Made by a program: the position numbers and the translations under genes. A DNA stretch of 63,500 nt, from contig NC_135571.1 of assembly GCF_964340395.1 (NCBI RefSeq), forward strand, positions 15,143,721 through 15,207,220. Reading direction: 5' to 3'. The stretch comes from Glandiceps talaboti (lineage: Eukaryota > Hemichordata > Enteropneusta > Spengelidae). The stretch's first letter is position 1; every line of letters starts with the position of its first letter. The notes beneath the pieces were generated by a model, which made no database searches, was not told where the DNA came from, and was given only the letters and a program-made list of their open reading frames with translations. This document shows positions 54,772 through 63,500 of this stretch, in pieces.

Positions 54772-54892
54772 GATGCATATGACTTCAGTTCGTGGTCAAT
54801 CATGATTGGAGAGAAGTGATGCAAATACGTCATATGACGTATCGTAGGTCCCTGAACATGGTTTGCAGGCAAAGAGAATAAATTAATTATTG

Positions 54893-55075
54893 TATTTTGG
54901 CAGAGATCTCACCATAGTTGAAGAAATTTATTCACTGTGCTTGATAACCATGTTCCAAGCCAAATACGGTGCACGTTGCAGTCATAGGACGAATCTATGG
55001 CCCCGAACCATGGTTTTCAAGCATAGTGAATAAATTACTTTAAACTATGGTGAGATCTCCGCCAAAATAGAATAT
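54893..55075. repeat. Hairpin element (about 65-bp arms)
   Basis: TATTTTGGCAGAGATCTCAC then CATAGTT...TTTATTCACTGTGCTTGATA then ACCATGTTC pairs with GAACCATGGTTTTCAAGCAT then AGTGAATAAATT...ACTATGGTGAGATCTCCGCC then AAAATA. The loop is about 55 bp. Its arms share the terminal sequence of the larger composite region. Confidence 0.85.
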
Positions 55076-55141
55076 TTATCAATTGTAATTGTAATTGTTC
55101 AAGTTTAAGTTATCAACTAAACATGGTTTGCAGGTATAGAG

Positions 55142-55470
55142 AATAAATTAAAAAAAGAGAAAAATTAGACATAGTATCCACTCGCATAGTAGGAACATCA
55201 GAATTTAGATTTAGAAAACTGGCTGGAAAAATTAATGAAATTAAAATTAATATCATGGACATGAATGAAACAGATAGTGACTGAGACTGAAAGTGATACT
55301 TCTGTAATGCATGATCAAGGCAGTGATGGAGACAATTGTGATACTGATAGCTCAGAAAATTCATGTACTGATGATAACACTGATAGTGATTGTGATGAAA
55401 CAAGTCTTGCACATCCTCACGGACAAGGTACTTTGAGAAGTGCTAGAATTGCAGTTGATTTATGTTGATA
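55142..55470 (+). pseudogene. C-terminal coding remnant with acidic Ser/Asp tract
   Basis: From about 55155 one frame reads REKLDIVSTRIVGTSEFRF and LAGKINEIKIN, then meets TGA at about 55282. The overlapping frame continues TETESDTSVMHDQGSDGDN, DTDSSENSCTDDNTDSD and ends ARIAVDLC at 55467. A single frameshift near 55270 would join them. AATAAA follows at about 55549. Possibly the 3' end of a transposon or processed gene; the family is not recognised. Confidence 0.35.
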
Positions 55471-55479
55471 GAACACTAG

Positions 55480-56120
55480 TATAAGATAGATTATGTTGAA
55501 CTGTATTATTTATAACATAATTGCGTTGTATGTGATAATTTGGTGCTAATAAATACTTTATCGTACATTGTAGTATACATTTTTAGTGGTCTAAGTACAC
55601 GCATGTATCATGAAAAGTTGAGAACAACACGCCTACGTATGTACATGTAATACAAAGGTCGACGTCAACATGTGCGCTCGTACCTGACTGACCCATTGGA
55701 CGTTTTTGTTCCTAAAGCTATTTTGCTCACGCTCACATTATAGTGTACCATCTAATTTCAATTTTGTTCAGTTTCACAATAATGAATGTTATTGATGCGC
55801 CAAACTTCAGTTGTTGTAGATTAACTACCTTTACCCGTTGCACATGGGTCCTGTCCTACGTACTACACCATGTAATAATACATCATACAAGCGGTCATAA
55901 CCTTAAAGTGACGGTGTACACATGTGTGTACGCGGCTGAAGTCGCGGTTGTTAGGGAAAAAACAGATACTATCACACGTAAATTAACAGTTTTGAGAACT
56001 GATATAATGTTTGAGCGATCAACTTCAAAGGTAATAAGAATGTGTATTTGACGCCGAAACGCGTCGTAATGGATGTCAAAGTTCACGCCTGTCGCGAGCA
56101 CGACGTGCTCGTTACCTGTG
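55480..56120. other. Region with one unremarkable ORF (55743-56051)
   Basis: The 102-codon plus-strand frame (MYHLISILFSFTIMNVIDA...) has no recognisable domain. The block is somewhat CpG-richer (GACGCCGAAACGCGTCGTAA at 56051). No gene can be supported. Confidence 0.35.
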
Positions 56121-56127
56121 CCTGTCA

Positions 56128-56365
56128 GCACTCGGCCAAAAAAAAAGTTGAAAAGAACAAAGTTGAAAAAAATAAAAAAATAAAAAACTTTTTTTATAAA
56201 AGTTGAAAAAAAATGTTAAAAAATAAAAAGTTGAAAAAAATAAGAAAATAAAAAACTTTAATAAAAAATACATTTTGACTTTTAATTACATTTGTATATA
56301 TAATCCTTAAAAATTCTGGTTTGACGAAAAATAAATCCTTAAAAATTCTGGTTTGACGAAAAATA
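56128..56365. repeat. A-rich AAAAGTTGAAAAA repeats and a 31-bp duplication
   Basis: Degenerate AAAGTTGAAAAAAATAAAAA units from 56138 to 56270. Then two copies of AATCCTTAAAAATTCTGGTT-TGACGAAAAAT, at about 56301 and 56332. Confidence 0.85.
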
Positions 56366-56369
56366 AAAC

Positions 56370-58640
56370 AATATTCTCAAATAAATGAAAACGTATTTCA
56401 ATTGAAATAATATGAACATGGAATAAAAGTACATAAACGGTTAAATTAGTTTGTCAGTACGAAAAATATAAAAGAAATACTACATGTACAGCTAAAATAA
56501 AATAATAATTTTGACCTGAACGGCTTGCCATACACGTGAGTACATAATGACATGTCTGGATAGTACATGTAGTTTGTCATCCACGGCAATCAACGAGGGG
56601 TGTGTCATGTTTACATCCTACCCCTTCCTTGTTTGTTTGACGTATTAAATATCATTCGATGGATACATAGAATTTGTTTTAATATCGTATTAACAAGATT
56701 TCTTTATTTTTGACGCGATGCACGGGGCCGGCATGAATACTAGTCTAGTAGATGTGTGACTAAAAGCTATATAGTTACCATTTGCAGTACGGATTCCTCC
56801 AGTAAATCATGCTCATTGTATGAACTTGTCAGACATTCAATGGGATTTGACCAAAAACATTCACGAAAACCGAATAATTCTTTTCGTATTATCAATCTTA
56901 TTTTATTTACAAATGTCAAATAATTTTTTAATATACTTTACTTAATTCTTACTAACGATGGCAAGGACCGACACGGAACAGTTATCAAAAGTATGCCAAA
57001 GTTCAAGTGCTGTAAACACATAGGTATGAGCGTACGAATACAGTGCGATGAAATAAAATTGTCAACAAACCTAAATAGTAATTACCGTCGATAAAAAGAA
57101 ACGTCTTTATAACAAATATGCGGATGCGGAAAAAAACTTACATTTTGTGAGCTTTTTTTCACGTGTCACTCGGTCAAAGGAAGCCTATCTTGTACGGGGC
57201 TAAGTACGAGGAGAAAATCATACACGATGACGATCGCGCCGCTGTTGTGAATCATTATGTATACGTGAAAATATAGGCAAAGCATTTCGATGAACCCACA
57301 CGTTTTTCTTCTGAAAGTAAATTTCAAGCAATATACACGATCAAATTATTGGACCTCAGACACGCGTACGACACACTTTGCACTTGTCTAGTGTTGTCTG
57401 AGACTGGACGAGCTATGAGTACAGTCTGCGATAATCTAGATCTGGCGTGGATTTGTATGAGTTGTCCTTGAAGTGTACTGAATCATATCTTGGTATTTCA
57501 ACAAGCACGGGGGATTATGTGCCAACTCAAGTATATATTATTGTACATATTTTCATTTAATTATATTTATTATGAACTGTATATACCAGTACTTTGTATT
57601 ATCACCCGATTGTTATTCGAATGAGCAAATAGACAATATACACGATCGTAGAAAAGTACCCCTCTTCTGGTTGAATTGATCTATTGCAGGTTACATGTCA
57701 AGTTACAAATAACATACACCAAGGACAAACAATTCTCTTTAAATGGTTTTGCCTCACCTGTCGAACACTACGAAAACTTTGAAGGTCGAGTTAGGCCTGA
57801 GTGTCTCTGTCGACGTCTGCAACTTCGTACAACTTTTATTATTTTTTTATTACAAGGGAATGCATGTGTGTCGTTCAAATTGCCGCCGTCACGCGTCAGA
57901 GGTGTCACAGTATACCATGGAAATAGTGATTACCATGGAAATGGGAATACTTACATGAATACACTGTTACGTATTAACATAAATAATTATATGATATTTA
58001 AAAAAAACACTGGTGATTTTTTTTTCTAACTGTGATATGTGCAAGGCAGAAAAACGTACTTTATGGAAATATAATGACGAGACACTCACCCCAAATTTTG
58101 TTTTCATGTCTTAATTAACATAACAATTTTGTTACAAATGTACAAAGGTTGACATCTGAAGATATACATGGACAATATGTTATTCTAAAATAGTTTATCG
58201 TATAGTTTGCATACATTTGGAAGCAACATAAAAAATAGACTATAATTTATACTGAGATTTTAAATCGTTGGAAAGTTCAAGTTATCGATGAAATTATGCT
58301 AACGACGCTGCCTTGTACATTTTTACTTCTGGATCGTACAAACTGTGATATTAACATAAAGAGATGGAAAATCGCAAACTTCCTATAGATACACGTTCGT
58401 TATACCACATTGTAGGTGAAGTCGTCCTATTTCATTTTATTTGTTGGTCTCTGACATTCCATTTTATTACTAAGGTATGTAATTCAAACGGGGTGACTTA
58501 TTCCGACTTTTGCGGTCAGAGCGCTTTCAGAAATCATGCGCCGTTTTCCGACTATTTGCATTTCGCGAGAAACAATTGATTAAGATATGGTGTGCACCCA
58601 CGGATGTGTTATGTAAGGATGTTGTTTACACCACTTGTAA
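56370..58640. other. Intergenic DNA without recognised gene
   Basis: Short ORFs only (57676-58029 and 58364-58579 among them), none with a recognisable domain or consistent splice sites. Base composition fluctuates, with CpG-containing patches at about 57140-57260. Confidence 0.45.
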
Positions 58641-58664
58641 ATTCCCGCCGAGTAAAATTCTGAC

Positions 58665-58860
58665 GTTGATTGGCTGTCACGCAATATAACGTGTAATACT
58701 TGCTCATTAATACTGACCTCACATAGAGACAATAGTTTCCCGCCAAAATGTAAAATCACAGGTGATGGGTTAATTTTTGCTCTTTATTTTGATTGGTTCT
58801 CAATACCTTTTCAAATACTTGTAAATCCGTCTTACTACAACAGCTCAAAAAGTTCAAAAT
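58665..58860. promoter_or_regulatory. Promoter-like block: CCAAT boxes flanking an E2F site
   Basis: GATTGGCTGTCA at about 58668 and GATTGGTTCTC at about 58789 are inverted CCAAT boxes. TTTCCCGCCAAAA at 58736-58748 is a palindromic consensus E2F site. The spacing resembles NF-Y/E2F promoters of S-phase genes. An ATG in AAAATGGCTACA context follows at 58859 on the plus strand. Orientation is not certain because both motif types work in either direction. Confidence 0.4.
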
Positions 58861-58927
58861 GGCTACACATCTATCTGTAATGTCTGTCTGTGAATTGCTG
58901 AGGCTCGATGGAAGACGCGACTTGTAA
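58859..58927 (+). other. Possible first-exon ORF (MATHLSVMSVCELLRLDGRR...)
   Basis: A 22-codon frame from ATG at 58859 to TAA, directly downstream of the E2F/CCAAT block. A donor-like CTT-GTAAAG overlaps the stop, so it could be a first coding exon. No downstream exon with the matching phase could be confirmed. Confidence 0.25.
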
Positions 58928-59460
58928 AGAAGGAGGAAGCCCAAAGTTGTGCCTACCTGTTTGGTTGGGATAACTGACATCATGCTAGGATAGATTTTAT
59001 TTGCTTCATTTTTGACATCATGCTATTTTTTTCTCTTGTACGGATTGTGTTGGGTTGGGTTATGTGGGCAATGGACAACAGTTTGGCCAATTCCATTGTC
59101 TAGGAGAAGCAACAATTATAGGCTCGATTAGTTGAAAAATGTTGGAAAAATTTGGGACAAAAATAACATGACTTCATAGTTACGTGAACAAAATTAATGA
59201 AAGCGTTCTATTTTGCCACTACCAGTTCAAAAAGTAGCTAAAATAAATTGAATGGCCGGCACTTTCTATCTCGCACTTCGCACATTTAGTCACGAATAAC
59301 TTTAATTAATTCACTAATATTTAAATTTCTCCTCTTTAATGCATGTCAAATTGTCTTTTTCGAAATGGTATTGTATCATAGATCTCAGTCTCTCATTATA
59401 TATGTTCACGATGAAAAAAAATTCAGCAAAGAAAAATTAAAAACCAACCAGGTGGGCACA

Positions 59461-59745
59461 ATAATGGAGCTGGACAAGAAGACCAGAGACAGTTGGATGT
59501 GATTATCAATTTCAAGGCAGACGTAAGTAATAATTGTCTTATAAAGTGATTTTACCAGTGTTATTGGAACATTAGAAGTTAGAGACTTTCAAGTCTGTGG
59601 TATGTAACAGAATAAGATATTACAATATCAATGAATGCTATATATTGAAAAAGTATTTTTTTTTTAACTATTGTTTGATGAATTCACTTTCAGATGGAAC
59701 ATCCCCAAGATAGATGGATGTGATTTTCAATCTCAAGGCAGAAGT
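59461..59745 (+). repeat. Duplicated exon-like segments with donor sites
   Basis: The segment ending ATTATCAATTTCAAGGCAGAC then GTAAGTAATAATTGTCTTAT (donor near 59521) is repeated as ATTTTCAATCTCAAGGCAGAA then GTGAGTCAATAATTGTCTTA (donor near 59744). Both follow AG acceptors (AACCAACCAG and TTCACTTTCAG). The first can be read GAGQEDQRQLDVIINFKAD; the second does not keep that frame. Confidence 0.4.
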
Positions 59746-59749
59746 GAGT

Positions 59750-60895
59750 CAATAATTGTCTTATATATAATATATTTTTTGTCTTTTTTGAAATGGTATT
59801 GGTGTCTTAGGTCGCTCTCATTATAGCTGCATTTTTTGTGTGATTTTGAGGGCTTTTTCGTCTGTTTTCGTGCTTTTTTTCGTTTCGACGTTTAACCCAA
59901 ATCAAACTCAATAATTCTTCTAACGCAAACGCAAATAGACAGAACCGATTCATATCTGAATCTGTAGCAGTTTTGCTAAATCACTTTTACAACGCTACAG
60001 CCGCTACAGATCCCCCTATTTAACGCTCCCCTCTAAAATGTGTTTCGGATCAGGGAGCACATTTTGTTGTTGTTTGATATGTCATCCCCTAACATTTAAC
60101 CTAGCTAGTACTATAATCATAAAAATGGTGGAGTGCAATAATGTGGAAGGTAGTGAGGTAACTACTTGTTTAATATTATAATAAGTCATACACGGAAGTT
60201 CAAAGTTGAGGTTTGTGTAATTTAAATATATCAAGAATTTGAAGCCCACTAAAGAAATGGTTGGAATGTGCAAGAGATACAACTAAAAGAATAGTCTGGA
60301 CTGCCATTTTTTGAGACTTGTGATTCAGCGTGTTCATTTTAAGCTGGCCACCGACCAGTTTGCCCGGCTTTTCAGTCAATTGGGTCGGCTATTCAGCTGC
60401 TAAAAATTTACAAATTACTTGCAAAATTGGTTTTGTACTTTGATTATTTGAAATTTCTAAGAAAAGCCTTAAAAATAAACTCTCTATTTCCGTTAGTAAC
60501 GAAATATAGATGATCTAAATCGATCGTACTCAATATGTTATCGTACTCTGAATATCGGTTTTTGGTTTGCCGAGTTGACAATCGGGTGGGGAGATCTACT
60601 CAATCGAGCACAACTGTCAATCGAACATTACCGAACGTGAGAAATGGAACGGAGCTCGGAGGCATTGGCTTCCGATTGTTTCCGAAACTTACCGAAAATC
60701 CGAAGATCGGCATTCAAAATGACGTCGTCCAAGTACATCTCATAAATACCCTCGGAAATTTTGGTTTTCCAAAGTTTTGTAGGTTGTTGAGGTGCAACAC
60801 TATTCAGAGTTTAGGAATTTTCATTTAATTGTATAACTTGAATAACAAATCGCACAAATGACAGGATTTCTGATCGTGATCATGACGTATGACAG
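59750..60895. other. Intergenic DNA without recognised gene
   Basis: Contains one open frame (60535-60828, no recognised domain). A patch at about 60330-60400 (AAGCTGGCCACCGACCAGTT) resembles the CCAGTGTTC-type element interiors. Nothing else is supportable. Confidence 0.4.
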
Positions 60896-60903
60896 TCACA
60901 AGT

Positions 60904-61684
60904 GAGTCTGTCTGTCTGTCAGTCAGTCAGTCAGTCAGTCAGTCAGTCAGAAATGTTGTAGTACAACTAAAGCAGTCAGTCAGTCAGTCATCAGGTAGTA
61001 CATGTACATTACCAGGGGTCAGTCAGTCACTAGTCAGTCCAGTCAGTCAGTCAGTCAGTCAGTCAGTCAGTCAGTCAGTCAGAAATGTTGTAGTATATAA
61101 CTGAAGCAGCCAGTCAGTCAGCAATTAAGTAGTACATGTACATTACTAGGAGTCTGTCAGTCACTAGTTAGTCAGTCAGTCAGTCAGTCAGTCAGTCAGT
61201 CAGTCAGTCAGAAATGTTGTTGTACAACTGACGTAGTCAGTCAGTCACCTGTTAGTCAGCCATCAAGTAGTACATGCACATTACAAGGAGTCTGCCAGCC
61301 ACTAGTCAGTCAGTCAGTCAGTCAGTAACGTTGTAGTACAACTGAAGCAGTCAGTTAGTCACCTGTCAGTCAACCACCAAGCAGTACATATACATTACAA
61401 GGGGTCTGTCAGTCACTAGTCAGTCAGAAATGTTGTAGTACAACTGAAGCAGTCAGTCAGTCACCTATCAGTCAGCCATCAAGTAGTATGTGTACATTAC
61501 AAAGAGTCAGTCAGTCACTAGTCAGACAGACAGACAGTCAGTCAGTCAGTCAGTCAGTCAGTCAGTCAGAAATGTTGTAGAACAACTGAAACAGTCAGTC
61601 AGCCATTAAGCAGTACGTGTACATTACAAGGAGAGTCACTAGACAGTCACTCACCAGTCAGTCAGTCAGTCAGTCAGTCAGTCA

Positions 61685-61729
<45 letters not shown>

Positions 61730-61846
61730 TCAGTCAGTCAGTCAGTCAGTCAGTCAGAAATTTTGTAGTACAACTGAAGCAGTCAGTCAGCCACCAAGTA
61801 GTACATGTATGTACATTACAAGGAGTCAGTCAGTCACTAGTCAGTC

Positions 61847-61880
<34 letters not shown>

Positions 61881-62019
61881 CTAGTTAGTCAGTCAGTCAG
61901 TCAGTCAGTCAGTCAGTCAGTCAGTCAGAAATGTTGTAGTATATAACTGAAGCAGCCAGTCAGTCAGCAATTAAGTAGTACATGTACATTACTAGGAGTC
62001 AGTCAGTCACTAGTCAGTC

Positions 62020-62053
<34 letters not shown>

Positions 62054-63500
62054 CTAGTCAGTCCAGTCAGTCAGTCAGTCAGTCAGTCAGTCAGAAATGT
62101 TGTAGTATATAACTGAAGCAGCCAGTCAGTCAGCAATTAAGTAGTACATGTACATTACTAGGAGTCTGTCAGTCACTAGTTAGTCAGTCAGTCAGTCAGT
62201 CAGTCAGTCAGTCAGTCAGAAATGTTGTTGTACAACTGACGTAGTCAGTCAGTCACCTGTTAGTCAGCCATCAAGTAGTACATGCACATTACAAGGAGTC
62301 TGCCAGCCACTAGTCAGTCAGTCAGTCAGTCAGTAACGTTGTAGTACAACTGAAGCAGTCAGTTAGTCACCTGTCAGTCAACCACCAAGTAGTACATGTA
62401 TATTACAAGGGGTCTGTCAGTCACTAGTCAGTCAGTCAGTCAGTCAGTCAGTCAGTCAGTCAGTCAGTCAGTCAGTCAGTCAGTCAGAAATGTTGTAGTA
62501 CAACTGAAGCTGTCAGTCAGTCACCTGTCGGTCAGCCATCAAGCAGTACATATACATTACAAGGGGTCTGTCAGTCACTAGTCAGTCAGTCAGTCAGTCA
62601 GTCAGTCAGTCAGTCAGTCAGAAATGTTGTAGTACAACTGAAGCAGTCAGTCAGTCACCTATCAGTCAGCCATCAAGTAGTATGTGTACATTACAAAGAG
62701 TCAGTCAGTCACTAGTCAGACAGACAGTCAGTCAGTCAGTCAGTCAGAAATGTTGTAGAACAACTGAAACAGTCAGTCAGCCATTAAGCAGTACGTGTAC
62801 ATTACAAGGAGAGTCACTAGACAGTCACTCACCAGTCAGTCAGTCAGTCAGTCAGTCAGTCAGTCAGAAATTTTGTAGTACAACTGAAGCAGTCAGTCAG
62901 CCACCAAGTAGTACATGTATGTACATTACAAGGAGGGAGAGAGTCACCAGTCAGTCAGTCAGTCAGTCAGTAAGAAATGTTGTAGTACAACTGAAGCAGT
63001 CAGTCACCGATCAAGTGGTACATGTACATTACAAGGAGTCAGTCAGTCACTAGTCAGTCCAGTCAGTCAGTCAGTAAGTAAGTCAGTCAGTCAGTCACTA
63101 GTTAGTCAGTCAGTCAGTCAGTCAGTCAGTCAGTCAGTCAGTCAGAAATGTTGTAGTATATAACTGAAGCAGCCAGTCAGTCAGCAATTAAGTAGTACAT
63201 GTACATTACTAGGAGTCTGTCAGTCACTAGTTAGTCAGTCAGTCAGTCAGTCAGTCAGTCAGTCAGTCAGAAATGTTGTTGTACAACTGACGTAGTCAGT
63301 CAGTCACCTGTTAGTCAGCCATCAAGTAGTACATGCACATTACAAGGAGTCTGCCAGCCACTAGTCAGTCAGTCAGTCAGTCAGTAACGTTGTAGTACAA
63401 CTGAAGCAGTCAGTCAGTCACCTGTTAGTCAGCCATCAAGTAGTACATGTATATTACAAGGGGTCTGTCAGTCACTAGTCAGTCAGTCAGAAATGTTGTA
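60904..63500. repeat. CAGT array in 170-bp units and 1-kb blocks, running off the window
   Basis: Runs of CAGT are separated by conserved spacers: AGAAATGTTGTAGTACAACT then GAAGCAGTCAGT, and CATCAAGTAGTACATGTACA then TTACAAGGAGTC. Spacer-to-spacer distance is about 110-190 bp. The distinctive GCAATTAAGTAGTACATG spacer is at 61121, 61967, 62133 and 63184, and what follows it repeats at 61121, 62133 and 63184, so blocks of about 1.01-1.05 kb are duplicated. A CAGC run replaces CAGT at about 61687-61722. Open frames rich in Ser, Gln and Val are artefacts. Confidence 0.97.

Larger units (their letters stand above)
49024..55150. mobile_element. Composite inverted-repeat region (nested elements)
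   Basis: Left end 49024-49056 (TTAATTTATTCACTATGCTT then GCAAACCATGTTC) is inverted at 54854-54886, with about 29 of 33 matches, and again at 55119-55150. A further inverted pair is at 54928-54955 and 55010-55040. Internal phrases such as GAATTTATTT...AAAGCCA...ACATGATTTACCGA recur at about 49400, 49850 and 54470. The 50.1-53.7 kb LINE lies inside. I infer a non-autonomous or unknown DNA-transposon family with several ends, invaded by the LINE. Confidence 0.55.

Noticed and set aside
55895-56131. Minus-strand 78-codon ORF and the overlapping plus-strand 102-codon ORF
   Set aside because: They overlap on opposite strands in the same DNA, with no domain or context favouring either.
61617-63163. 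Ser/Gln/Val-rich frames in the CAGT array
   Set aside because: Low-complexity translation of a tetranucleotide; no gene context.

Overview
Eukaryotic, animal genomic DNA: AT-rich, intron-bearing and very repeat-dense. There are no operons, Shine-Dalgarno sites or CRISPR arrays. The TTAA-flanked piggyBac-like elements, two non-LTR retrotransposons with different reverse transcriptases, foldback elements and huge minisatellites suggest an invertebrate metazoan, probably marine. The sequence alone does not identify the phylum.

The one clearly intact gene is CCT2, the beta subunit of the TRiC/CCT cytosolic chaperonin, on the minus strand from about 40.4 kb down past base 1. Twelve exons were reconstructed by matching splice sites to the conserved protein. 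They join with consistent phase into 523 complete codons plus two bases and no stop. The last exon (about ten residues and the stop) lies outside the window. Exon 1 carries only the start codon, directly followed by a GTAAGT donor. A YY1-type element and an ETS-type site mark the promoter near 40.35-40.5 kb.

The introns hold most of the window's oddities. They contain long tandem arrays with units of 42, 39, 35, 22, 48-51, 31, 52, 87, 42, 33, 114 and 33 bp, two of them over 4 kb. Several arrays start within 10-100 bp of a splice site, and several show higher-order duplication of blocks. Interspersed elements are nested among them: two copies of a piggyBac-like TTAA element (one inserted inside another repeat, one beside a duplicated fragment of CCT2 exon 4), a piggyBac transposase remnant, a four-copy family with TAGCACAACTG ends, a CAGTGTT-ended MITE with a visible target duplication, and several large inverted repeats.

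From 40.5 to 60.9 kb no conserved host gene was recognised. This stretch holds a 5'-truncated CR1/L2-like LINE (minus, 45.6-47.2 kb), a near full-length but frameshifted AP-endonuclease LINE (plus, 50.1-53.7 kb), and a composite inverted-repeat region (49.0-55.15 kb) carrying a 101-residue unknown ORF. It also holds an acidic coding remnant and an E2F/CCAAT promoter-like block at 58.65-58.93 kb. From 60.9 kb to the end is a CAGT tetranucleotide array organised into units of about 170 bp and blocks of about 1 kb.

Long open frames inside the minisatellites (up to about 1500 codons on both strands) follow from unit lengths divisible by three or lacking stops, and are not treated as genes.
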